Shown piece by piece: positions 1-9,039 of a stretch of DNA of 14,984 nt (position 1 is its first letter; the number at the start of each line of letters is the position of its first letter). Position numbers and translations under genes: made by a program. The stretch covers positions 1-14,984 of the forward strand of contig PYST01000581.1 of assembly GCA_003049485.1 (NCBI GenBank), written 5' to 3'. This stretch comes from Ophioceras dolichostomum. Taxonomy: Eukaryota; Ascomycota; Sordariomycetes; Magnaporthales; Ophioceraceae. The notes beneath the pieces are model-generated. The model worked only from the letters and a program-made list of their open reading frames with translations. It was not told the origin of the DNA and searched no databases.

Positions 1-36
1 TACCCCCCGGGAGGTTGCTAACGGCCGGCTGTCGAA

Positions 37-53
37 GCCGGGCCGAGCCCGGC
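37..53. other. GC-rich hairpin in putative LINE 3' tail
   Basis: A perfect 7-bp inverted repeat, GCCGGGC (37-43), loop CGA (44-46), GCCCGGC (47-53). It lies between the (TAC)8 array and the window edge, in sequence that would be the 3' tail of the minus-strand LINE. Many LINE RNAs carry a 3' stem-loop recognised by their own RT, so this could be such a remnant. That role is inferred. The structure itself is directly visible. Confidence 0.45.
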
Positions 54-62
54 GTTAAATCC

Positions 63-86
63 TACTACTACTACTACTACTACTAC
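63..86. repeat. (TAC)8 microsatellite at the LINE RT truncation point
   Basis: Eight uninterrupted TAC units on plus (GTA on minus) lie exactly where recognisable reverse-transcriptase coding sequence ends. On the minus strand the array is read in frame as eight valines. Simple 3-bp tails are common at the 3' ends of I/Tad-type LINEs, so this may mark a join between RT-coding sequence and a 3' tail. Confidence 0.9.
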
Positions 87-1528
87 TCCTTGGGAGCTAG
101 CAGCCCAGGTGAGTCTTTTGCCTATCAGCCGCTCGAGGCCCTTGCCGAGGCAGGGTAAGAGGGCGATCGGTCTGAACGACTCGGCTTGGGTGTAGTCTAT
201 TTTGTTCAGCTTCCGTAGCATGACCACCTCTGCTTCGCAGAAGGCCCTAGGGTGGTGGCCGGCTCGGATGCAGGCTTGAAAGAGTGTGTAGGTGTATTGC
301 CCGATCTCTGGCCAGGCCGCTTTGAGTAGCCGGACGGAGAGGAATTCTAGGCCCGGAGCGGTGTTGCCGGCGTCGACCGTGCAGGCTTTACACTTCTGGA
401 GAGAGATTTGGTTGTTCCACAACAGGAGAGGGCCCTGGTACTCTTCTGGGTGTAAGAGAGGGTCGTAAGGAAGGTCGTGGGCCGCTGGAAAGCGCTTTAG
501 TAAGCTGTCTCTTAGGAGTTCCGCTTTCTCCTTTGGATCCGTTACTGCCTTGTCCCCGTGGGTGAGGGGCGGTAGTCGGACCGCGGGGCTAAGTTTGTGC
601 CAGCTTGTGATTTTGTAGAGTGTTTTTGCGTCCGACGCCGAGTCGACTATATTGACGACGTGAGCCCGTTTGGCTCTCCGGACGGTGGAGTGGAATGTTT
701 AAATTTCCTCCGTTGCTATGCCGCCTTTCCTTTTGGCTTGGGTCATGAGTTGCCTCGCTGCTTTGCATGTAGTATTCCACCAGGGCTGCCCTTGGCCATC
801 TCGCCGGGTCGTTGACCCGACCGCCTGGTGCGCTTCGCGGAGGAGGGAGGTGAGGCTTTCCGTTGCCGCGTCCAACGCCGCTGAGTTAGGCTGCGGAGGG
901 AGGGCTGGGAGTGCAGGCATCCCTGTCCTTACAATATTACTAAACTTGATAAGGGCTTCTTCTGATACTTTAAGCCGCCTACAGCTTGGTGTGAATTTGT
1001 TCGCTTTTGGGATTGTAATCGCGAGTGCGAGGTAGTCCGAGCCAGGATATAAGCTGTCGGTGAGCTCTGCTGTAGTGAACGGGATGTTGGTAAACGTGAG
1101 ATAAAGTACCCCTCCTTTCTGGTATGTTGCTGTTCCCGGTTCGCCCAGGTACCAAAGGCCTTGTTGGTCTGCCCAGTTTGCGATATCGTGGCCCCCATTG
1201 CGATACGGGTATTGTGGTGCTCAGAGTGGTGAGCTAGAGTTGAAATCTCCTGCTATTATGGTTTTCCGGGTCGGAGTCCAGTTAAAGAGTGTGTTCAGGG
1301 CTGGGTCCGATAGATTATTAGGGGGGGGAGGTAGAAGTTAACAGTAGTGATACCTGCGACCTCGACCCAAAGGATGTCCTTGTTGCCACCCGAGGGCCTG
1401 AGGGCCTTGGGTCGGAAGTTGCCAGTACGGCAGACGTATGTCATAACCCTCGGCCGTTCCGCTTTTCCCTCCCAGTGGTCGATTGGGAGGAAGACCTCGT
1501 AGGAGGGGTGGGTGCTGATTAGAATTTT

Positions 1529-1715
1529 ATCTTCTTTAGTCCCCGTTGGGGGCTCTTGGACCATTGCCACTTCGATATTATGCCACCAACATAGCTGTAG
1601 GAAGGTGGAGGCCGCCGTCCANATCTTCTTTAGTCCCCGTTGGGGGCTCTTGGACCATTGCCACTTCGATATTATGCCACCAACATAGCTGTAGGAAGGT
1701 GGAGGCCGCCGTCCA
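1529..1715. repeat. 93-bp perfect direct duplication flanking a single N
   Basis: Bases 1529-1621 and 1623-1715 match at every position I compared, and the only base between them is an N at 1622. Both copies encode the same endonuclease segment with the VQEP motif. Removing one copy plus the N (94 bp) joins the upstream minus-strand frame (the 1811 frame) with the downstream one (the 1570 frame) without a shift. That is what two overlapping contig ends placed side by side with a placeholder N would give. A true tandem duplication would not contain an N. Confidence 0.85.
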
Positions 1716-2060
1716 ACTGCGTTGGACGTTGCATTGGGCCGCTAGTAGAGCTTTCAGCCTAGCGCCGGGTCGGCGCTGGTTACTCTTGTATGGCTTTGTC
1801 GATAAGCTCATTGTATTGACTGAAGGTGTAGTTGAGTCTTACGACGTTTCTTGGTTGCCGGGGTGGGAAGGGAGCTGGGCTGGGGGACGAGTTTTCCTCT
1901 GTGGCGTCGCCCATTTCCGCGTCCAGGAGCTCCTCGGGGTACTCGTCCTGGGCTACGGTAATAGTATTGTTCTGACGGGCTCTTTTATTTCGTAGCTGCC
2001 GAGATGGGCTTTCCAGTTCTGCGGGCGACGGCGTCGTAGGGTGAGGTTGGATTGGGGAGG

Positions 2061-3747
2061 TTATGGCTTCGAGTCTAGGTTCCATGGCCATGGGGTTGCA
2101 GGGGGTTCAGTGCTGATCGGGGGGAGGGAGTCTGCTTGTGTAGTTTCTATGCTTTGTGTAGGTTGGCTTTGTGCCTTCCATGCCTTTGCCCCTATATAGC
2201 GGACTGCGCTGAGCTCCTTCTTTGAGAGCCTTTTGATCGCTTCGTCGGCCCTGTGTGGTCTGGCTGGACATTTGTCGTGGTCTGCCGGGAACGGTCTGTA
2301 GCAGGTGGCGCATTGTGCCGGCCTTTGGCATGGCTCAGCATGGTTCTCGTCGACAGGCTTACCATAGTGGCCGCAGCGGCTCTTCCTTACGCAGGACCTC
2401 CCTGCGTGGTACCCTTAGCATCCTGGGTTGTGCTTGGTAATTGGGGGTTTCTTCGTAATCAGCCGGGCGAGGGCTGAGATCCCCCAGAGTTTGAACGAGG
2501 GAGTTTTATCTTGGAAGGAGACGATCCAGGTCCTTTTGCCAACGTGGTCAGGTCCGTTCTTTGAGGCCCGGACGCTGACGGGCTGTTTGCCCGATTTGAT
2601 GACCACTTCCTCCCGGACAAGGGCTTCCGTTACCGGGACCTCTGCCCCTTCCCGGTTGGAAAGCCTGGCCGGACAGCCCGCGATAGCGTAATTATGCCAG
2701 GTGGCTGGTTTCTCCACCGTTGTAGCACCGAACAATCGGCAGATTTCCTTCCGCTTCTCTACTAAAAGCGTTTGGATCTCTGCCGAGCTGGCTCTTATAG
2801 CTAGCCTCGTGGGGATTACATGAGCATCTGGGATATCTGTTGGCAAGAATGCCAGTTCCTTTGTTAAGGCTTGTCGGATCCCATATGAGCATGGTCGCTG
2901 GGCCCAGGCGAGGCGTTCCTGCGGCATTCGGACGAACACCCGGAAATCGGGTCGTTCTGGGTGGACGTTGCCCGGCGCACCTGGGTGGGGCCGGCCGGGG
3001 TGTCCTGGTCCGGCCTGGTGGGGTCGGCTGGGTTGGCCCGGGCCCTTCTGCGGTCTGATCGTGTTTGTTGTTGTTTGGCCGCTGGCCACGGCGCTGTACA
3101 GCGGGCGCGGTTGGGGCGGTTGAGGGCGCGGTGGGAGGCTTGCTTAGGTGCGGGAGCGTTCGCAACCGTAAAGGTGCGGGCTCTCCTAGGAGCGCTTCCC
3201 GGACGTAGTCCATATACACCTCAGCCATCTCTGTCGCTTTGGATTTATGCTTTGGGTTGGCATTGGCCACGAATGCATCGAGTAGGGCCGCCAAATCCGA
3301 GTAGAGCTTTTCTTCGGCCTCAACATTCCGGCGGATCACGTCCAGGAGTTCCTTAGTCCTTTCGGTGGTGGACGGGGCCAGCTGGGGGGTGTCTGGGATG
3401 GTGCTGGCATGGCGAGAGGTGTCTCTACCGTTGGGATCGTGCGCAGGGGTAGGGGTTCCTTCCTGGAGGCGCGTTGTGCTCCCAGTCTGGGGGAGGATCA
3501 TCCGCATTGCCGATGGGCTGCTTGAGAGGATGGCGGCGAGGCCCGCATTATTGCGGAAAAGCGACCGGGGAGGGGACACCGGCGGCATTGCCGTCGCTAC
3601 CCGGGGCCGGGGGGAGGGTGGTTTTTGTTGTGGTATGTTGGGTGTTAAGGATTTATGTGTGGTTTGGCGGGCTGCACCGACAGTAGCAGTCGCCGCCCAT
3701 AAAGAAGATGCGGGGTGCGCTCTACTGGAATAGAGCGGTGCTAGCAC
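2061..3747 (-). pseudogene. LINE ORF1 (gag-like, zinc-knuckle RNA-binding protein)
   Basis: ORF1 proteins of Tad-type LINEs bind element RNA. The N-terminal frame from ATG at 3747 is Pro/Ser/Thr-rich, then has an acidic/helical stretch (LLDVIRRNVEAEEKLYSD) and a proline-rich linker. The conserved middle part (FRVFVRMPQERLAWAQ, then SYGIRQALTKELAFLP) lies in another frame, so a frameshift occurred between about 3090 and 2960. That second frame reaches TAA at 2417-2415 inside the first Cys/His knuckle, in C-stop-GYHAGRSC, where the family normally has an aromatic residue such as Trp. It continues beyond with CATCYRPFPADHDKC and CPARPHR and ends at TAA 2063-2061. The knuckle also has Asn where a first Cys is expected. 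No intact product is possible. Confidence 0.8.
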
Positions 3748-4814
3748 CCAGCCGAATAGAATTCAAATGAACGCCTGTAGAATCTGACAAAGCGATGCGT
3801 TATATCATTTTGCGAGGGAATATCGGTATCAGTTGTTAGAAGGTGGGTAGAGGAAACTAGGGAACAATCCCATGGGCGAAGATGGTTGCAAGCTTTGCGC
3901 CACTGTATTGAGAAGGCTTTGAGTCACATGCGCAAAGGTACTAGCATTGTGAACCGACAGAGCTTGCTGGGTCTGTCGTTTGTAAGCACATTGGGGGACG
4001 AGGTGGTTGACGATGAAGAGTTGCTCGATGATAGCCAGCGGTTCAAGGGGCTGTTAGTTCGACAAGATGGGAGCCACGGGGGCTCCTGGGAGTGGAGGAG
4101 AGTCCAACGTCCAACTTCTTATACGCACGTTTCCAACGGGATCATCATCCGCGGAGAATGCCTTCCGCTTTTAGTCCATGAAGCCCTGATCGTATCCTCG
4201 GGCTGGGCCGAGGTGGTACACCAATGAGCTTCACCAAACCGTGTGACAAGAACAGCGTCTGTGAGACAAAGGGACACAGTTGTAATGATGCTCCTTTCTA
4301 GGTCTATCTTGAACGTAAGACTGGTGTTCTCATAATGGCCCGACGCAGCCAGAGCTCGTTGGCACTTGCTCATTGGGCGACGCGCTAACCGAACCCGACT
4401 TGCGAGCTCAAGCTGAGAATCAGCCGCCAGCTAACCTGTCTGTACGAGAACATGGCATGGCTCCAGAAAGTATCAGTGCCCTCACGTAGACGGAAAGCGG
4501 CATAACGAGGTGCACCTTTAGTGCGCAACTCTTGTCTTTGTCTTGAGTTAAGGGATGATGACCCCGCGAAACAACGAGCGAAAAGGGGCACTGGATTGGG
4601 CTTTGACCAATCACCAGACTGGAAGCCACATAGCGCCTAACCCACTGCAATTGAACGCAAGCGGCCCCGCCACAGCGCAAGCCTCATCCGTGTAACACTG
4701 TGACATCGAACTGACAGATCTCGAGCTGCTCAAAAATGCGGGAGTAGATAGGACAGACCAAATACCGATTCCATACACGAGACACCTAGAAGTGCCACCG
4801 GAGACAATCAGCAG
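3748..4814. other. Intergenic stretch without a supported gene
   Basis: About 1.07 kb lies between the LINE and RFT1. The longest open frame (plus, 3886-4227, 113 codons) has no recognisable family, no clear hydrophobic or domain pattern and no splice partner, so I do not call it. A TATA-like TATAAG on minus (4123-4118) is followed by pyrimidine-rich sequence, as in a fungal core promoter pointing toward the LINE, but no gene follows that I can support. The right-hand few hundred bases presumably hold the RFT1 promoter. I see no tRNA or clear repeat. Confidence 0.5.
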
Positions 4815-6813
4815 ATGGCCGATGAGAAGAAAGAAGGCTCCGGCCTGCCCGCGGCGTCCGGAGCCTTGCGTGGGGCGTCGCTGCTGATCATGCTCCAGGT
4901 GGTGTCGCGGGCTGTCACCTTCATCGCCAACCAGCTGCTCCTGCGGTTTCTGACCGCGCAGCTGCTCGGCATCTCGACCCAGCTGGAAGTCTATTACCTT
5001 TCGGTCCTGTTTTTCGCCCGCGAGAGCTTGCGTGTCGCAATTCAGCGGCAGGGAAGCAGCGGCGGCAGCCACAGCAGCAACAACAGGAAACAAGATGCCA
5101 GCCAGCATCGCGATAGCGCCAAGGCGCGCGCAGAGGCAGAAGCCCGCGACACTCAGGCGGTAGTGAACCTTTCCTACCTCTCCATCGCTCTCGGCGTCAT
5201 GGTCGCTCTCATTCTTGGTGGTTTATACCGCACCCATGTTAGCCAAGAAACCCTGGCGGTGGCTCCGAACCTCGTCCCCTCACTACACATCTACGGCCTG
5301 GCCTCAGTGGTGGAACTGCTCTCAGAGCCAGCCTTTGTGGTGATGCAAACGCGTCTCCGCTTCGGCACCCGCGCCACGGCCGAGTCGATCGCCACCTTTG
5401 CCCGGTGCGCCGTCACACTCGGCACGGCGGTTCTCTTCGCTCGCCGATGGGGCGCCGACTCCAGCGGTGTCCTCCCGTTTGCTCTTGGCCAGCTGAGCTA
5501 CGGCGTCGCGCTGCTGGCCGTGTATCTCTGGTACGGCATCGCGCTCGCGAGAGAAGAAGACTTCTCGTTGCTTCCCAGGCGGCTAGTGAATAGCCACGAC
5601 AACGACAGCAAGACGACGGCCCTAGGAGGGAAGTTCGGCGACGAACACCTCTACGTCATGTCCTACTTCTACTTCCCCACGCTGAGCCTCGCCGGGAGCA
5701 TGATCTCGCAAAGCGTGGTCAAGCACGTTCTCACGCAGGGCGACACATTCCTCATCGCGGCGATGTCGACTCCGACGGATCAAGGCGTATACGCCCTCGC
5801 CAACAACTATGGCGGCCTGGCTGCGCGCTTGCTGTTCCAGCCTGTCGAGGAGAGCAGCCGCTCGTACTTCAGCTGGCTCCTCTCCCGACCGGCGCCAATG
5901 GCGGCACCACTGGCACCAGCACCCCCGCTTTCAAGCAGCAGCGGTGGCAGCGAGGACTCTGCCGACGAGAAGAGAACCCCTTCGAAGGCAAAGGCACGGG
6001 ACAGCCCACAAGCGCAACGCAAAGCCGCCGCCCTCAAAGCCAGCTCCGATCTGACCGTCCTCCTCAAACTCTACACCATCCTCTCCACCATCGTCGTCGC
6101 CCTCGGCCCCACCGCCGCACCCCTCCTCATCGCCCTCGTCGCCGGCCCCCGCTGGACCTCCGCCGGCGCGGGCGCCGTGCTCGCCACCTACGTGCTCTAC
6201 ATCCCCCTCCTGGCCATCAACGGCGTCGCCGAGGCGTTCGTCGCGTCCGTGGCCACCGAGGCCGAGGTGCACCTGCAGAGCGCGTGGATGGGCATCTTCA
6301 CGATCGTGTTCACGAGCGCCGGCATGTTCTTCCTCCGGGTCGTGCACGGCGGCGCGAGGGGGCTGGTCGCTGCGAATGCCATCAACATGATCTGCCGGAT
6401 TGCCTGGTGCGGTTGGTTCATCGCCAAGTACTTACGGGAAGCCGGCGTGCCCTTCTCCATCGCGGACCTGAGGCCCAGCGCGCTCACCGTCGGCGCGGCG
6501 GCCGTGGCGCGTGAGGTCGCTGCGCGGTATGTGGCGAAGCCTACCATCTCGTGCGTGATGGTCTCGGTGCCGGCGGTGAGGGACATCTTGGTGGATATTT
6601 CTAAGCTTGCTGTGTTGGGGGTGGCGCTTGTGGCGGCAGTGTAAGTTTTTGCTCTACTTATATCTCGTTCTATCTTTTCCCCCATCTATCTACATGACCT
6701 GCAAGATATAAATCTAACCGCCACTCCGTAGGGCGTATGGAGAGCGACAATTCCTGCGGCAATGCTTCGAAGCGGCCATGGGAAGTCGACAAATTGCCGT
6801 TGCCACGAAGTGA
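4815..6813 (+). CDS. RFT1: RFT1-family ER membrane protein (lipid-linked oligosaccharide assembly)
   Basis: RFT1 is a polytopic ER membrane protein needed to complete N-glycan precursor. It was proposed to flip Man5GlcNAc2-PP-dolichol into the lumen, although its direct flippase role is disputed. The N-terminus has the family pattern (ISTQLEVYYLSVLFFARES, then LRVAIQRQ, about residues 53-79). A conserved segment with QGDTFLIAAMSTPTDQGVYA and EESSRSYFSWLL lies near residues 300-360. It is followed by a low-complexity Ser/Pro/Lys/Ala loop (about 365-410) and more membrane segments. The unspliced frame stops at 6644, but GTAAGT at 6641 and CTAAC (6714-6718) before CCGTAG define an intron at 6641-6731. 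Exon 2 (6732-6813) adds YGERQFLRQCFEA, the expected RFT1 tail. The product is 635 residues, somewhat longer than the yeast protein (about 574), mainly through the loop. The gene converges on DBP3. Confidence 0.95.
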
Positions 6814-6817
6814 TCAA

Positions 6818-6823
6818 AATAAA
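6818..6823 (+). terminator. AATAAA poly(A) signal, RFT1
   Basis: A consensus AATAAA lies 5 bases after the RFT1 stop codon, in an A/purine-rich stretch (about 6816-6870). The short distance leaves a very short 3' UTR if this is the signal used. A later A-rich site could serve instead. Confidence 0.45.
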
Positions 6824-6900
6824 GACGAAGGGAGGAAATAAAAAACAAAAAGAAGAAGAGAGGGAACCGCAAGGGAAACACACAATACGAGTCTAGCTTT

Positions 6901-6906
6901 TTTATT
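6901..6906 (-). terminator. AATAAA poly(A) signal, DBP3
   Basis: TTTATT on plus is AATAAA on minus, about 50 bases downstream of the DBP3 stop. It is well placed as that gene's cleavage signal. The RFT1 and DBP3 signals are about 80 bp apart and face each other, so the two 3' UTRs are short or overlap slightly. Confidence 0.5.
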
Positions 6907-6955
6907 TAGAGTCCTCTATGATTCTAATATGTTTTTATCTTCTTTTCCCTTTCCA

Positions 6956-9039
6956 TCAATCAAAAGTGATCTTGGTACCCTTCTTGCTCATATCCACGTC
7001 CTTGAAGAAGGCGCCGTATGTGTCGTGCGCCTTCTTCTTGACCGTCGTGCCGAACTTGAGCAGATCCTCGGGGACGGGCTGGTTGGCGCCCCTAAGGACA
7101 TTGATCAGGCTGCCCGAGTGCGCCTTGTCGTGCTCCGTGAATAGCGTGATCGCCTGGCCCGTCTTTCCGGCGCGACCGGTTCGGCCGATGCGGTGGACGT
7201 AGTCCTCGATGGTCAGGGGGAACTAGCAAGGGAAGGCAGGTTTGTTAGAAGACGGATGTTGAGGCACAATTGGAACGTTTCCTGGGATGAGCGTGGAAAG
7301 GAGGGGAAATGGAGGCTTACTGTAACATTAATGACGAGTTTGACCTCAGGGATGTCCAAGCCACGAGCCGCAACATCAGTGGCGACCAAGACCGTCGTGG
7401 TGCCAGCCTTGAAGGCCTCCAAGCTCCTCGTGCGCTGATCCTGCCGCAGATCTCCGTGGATACTGGCCACCTTGATCCCCTTCTTCTGCAGGCTGTTCTC
7501 TACACGAACAGCCTCCTTCTTGTACAGACAGAAGACAAGGACCCGATCGTCCTTGGCTTTCCCCTTCTGCGCCTCCCTCAGCAGCTGCACCAGTCGACTG
7601 TCCTTTTCCCACGGCTGCACGACCTCGACACGTTGCGAAATGCGCGAGTTCGCCTGCAGCTCCACAATGTCATTACTGCCACCCTCACCGTCCTCGCCTC
7701 CGGCCTTAGTCCTGCCGCCGATCGTGATCTTGACCGGGTCGATCATGAAGCTCTCGGCCAAGCCGCGCACGCTCGCCGGCCAGGTGGCCGTGAACATGAG
7801 CGTCTGGCGCCGGCCGCGCTCCGGGCACGAGCCCAGGATGAGCTTGACGTCGTCCTCGAAGCCCTTGTCTAGCATGCGGTCGGCCTCGTCCAGGACCACG
7901 AAGCGCGCCGAGGCCAGCGAGATGGTGCCGTCCGAGAGGAAGTCCTTGAGCCGGCCGGGGGTGGCCACCACGATGTGGGCGCCGCCGTTGCGCTGGAGGA
8001 GAGCGCGCTGCTCGTCCTTGGACGCACCGCCGTAGACGCAGACACTCGACAGCCCGACCAGCTCCGCGAGGGTAGAGGTGGCGGCGTGCGTCTGCATCGC
8101 CAGCTCGCGGGTCGGCGAGATGATCACAGCGAGGGCCTCGGCGGTTCCATTCTTCTTGTTCTTCTTCGACTTCTTGTCCCCAGCTCCCAGGCGCAGGAGC
8201 GCCTCCACGCACGGCACGGCAAAGCCGAGCGTCTTGCCGGAGCCCGTCTCGGCGATTCCTGTAACGTCGCGACCGGACAGGGCGAAGGGCCACGCCGCGG
8301 CTTGGATGGGCGTGGGCGATGTGAAACTAGCGAAGGGCGACTTGGCGATCAGACAAGTCGCGGGGAGGTATTCGAACTTGAGGATGGGGCGGTGTGTGGT
8401 CGTCGAAGAAGGCTCGGAGACCGTAACCTGCTGACTGGTCAAGAAGTCGTTGATGTCGGACTCGGCGACAGCGCTGAGGGTAGCAGTCTGCCTGTAAGCG
8501 ACCGTGGATTCAACGGCAGCAACCTCGTCGTCCACATGGCCGTTAGTCGGTACGCCATTGGCGATGCTCTCCTTCTGCTCCTTCTGCTCCTTCTGCTCCT
8601 TCTGCTCCTTCCTCTCCTTCTTTTCCTGTTTCCTCTTTTCATTTCTCTCCCTCTTTTCCCTCTTCCTTCTCTCCTTGTTTGTCGCAGAGTCTTCGGGCTG
8701 TGGTGTGCCGGCTGGCGAGGACTCCTCCGTGACGGTGGCAGACTCGGTCTCCCCCGACTGCTGCTCCTCCGAAGTAGACTCCTCCAGCGCAGACTCCTCT
8801 TCCCGCTCCTTTAGCTTCTTGGCCTCTTTCCTATCCCGTTTCTCCTTTTTGCGCTCCTCTTTATCCTTGTCCTTCCTATCCTTTTTCTCCTTCTTTTCCT
8901 TCTTGCGCCTCTCCTTCGCTAGGGCAGATTCTTCGCTCTCGGTGCCATTCGAAGCAGCAGGCTCGATTTTCGTCTTCTTCGCAGCCGAGTGCTCCTCATG
9001 GCCGCCGTCCGCCAGGGTACGCTTTTGTCCAATCGACAT
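6956..9039 (-). CDS. DBP3: DEAD-box RNA helicase Dbp3 (60S ribosome biogenesis)
   Basis: Dbp3 is a nucleolar ATP-dependent RNA helicase that assists pre-rRNA processing for the large subunit. Exon 1 is 9039-7321, the intron 7320-7223 (98 bp; GTAAGC donor, CTAAC at 7248-7244, CTAG acceptor) and exon 2 7222-6956, giving 661 residues. The Lys/Glu-rich N-terminal tail (about 1-165), with nuclear-localisation-type clusters, is followed by a TPIQ Q-motif (243-246), AETGSGKT (263-270), PTREL (309-313), TPGR (360-363), DEAD (384-387), TAT in place of SAT (417-419), ATDVAARGLDIP (553-564) and HRIGRTGRAG (583-592, in exon 2). The end DMSKKGTKITFD is typical of fungal Dbp3. All catalytic motifs are intact. 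Without splicing, motif VI would be lost. The gene converges on RFT1 and diverges from the GH92 gene. Dbp2/Dbp5-like helicases were considered, but the charged tail and C-terminus favour Dbp3. Confidence 0.95.
8569..8604 (-). repeat. 9-bp coding minisatellite (Lys-Glu-Gln repeat) in DBP3
   Basis: Four perfect head-to-tail copies of CTCCTTCTG (plus strand) encode Q-K-E on minus and extend the basic/acidic N-terminal tail of Dbp3. A fifth copy at 8605 is imperfect. The number of units is likely to vary between strains without harming the helicase core. Confidence 0.9.

Larger units (their letters stand above)
18..2091 (-). pseudogene. LINE ORF2: APE endonuclease plus truncated reverse transcriptase
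   Basis: In intact elements ORF2 nicks target DNA and reverse-transcribes the element RNA. A likely start ATG at 2091 overlaps the end of ORF1 (stop at 2063-2061). The N-terminal frame (2091-1780) must shift near 1811-1780 to reach the endonuclease, whose VQEP motif falls inside the duplicated block 1529-1715. The frame shifts again at the C8 run (G8 on plus, 1328-1321). From about 1310 down to 18 a single frame holds GDFN (1250-1239), then HDIANWADQQGLWYL, a PWWN motif, and the RT fingers segment FRPIALLPCLGKGLERL (near 176-125). That frame is broken only by TGA at 1223-1221, where the family has Trp after SSSPL, and by TAA at 701-699. It then runs in frame through eight Val codons of the microsatellite to TAG at 20-18. 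The YADD-type catalytic motif and the rest of RT are missing, so this copy cannot transpose by itself. Confidence 0.85.
1..3747 (-). mobile_element. Degenerate Tad1-like LINE (non-LTR retrotransposon), minus strand
   Basis: Reading leftward from about 3747, the order is a gag-like ORF1 with Cys/His knuckles, an overlapping ORF2 with an APE-type endonuclease (VQEP and GDFN motifs), then the start of reverse transcriptase. This is the two-ORF layout of Tad1/I-superfamily LINEs in filamentous fungi. The copy is dead. ORF1 has a frameshift and an in-frame stop. ORF2 has at least two frameshifts and two stops. The reverse transcriptase stops after its first fingers motifs, with no catalytic palm. 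After the truncated RT come (GTA)8 and about 60 bp of GC-rich sequence that could be the element's 3' tail, running off the window edge. The 5' boundary is set from the first recognisable ORF1 frame. I could not see a target-site duplication, because the left end lies outside the window. Family assignment is by motif recognition only. Confidence 0.85.

Noticed and set aside
1..3747. Heavy repeat-induced point mutation of the LINE
   Set aside because: The sequence remains GC-rich with long open frames. Only two likely G-to-A stops were seen, so strong RIP is not supported by eye.
3886..4227. Open frame of 113 codons on plus
   Set aside because: No recognisable domain, signal or splice context. 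The opposite strand looks more promoter-like. It is consistent with a chance frame.
7975..8814. 279-codon open frame on plus
   Set aside because: Antisense shadow of DBP3; its leucine-rich runs mirror the Lys/Glu-rich codons of the helicase tail.
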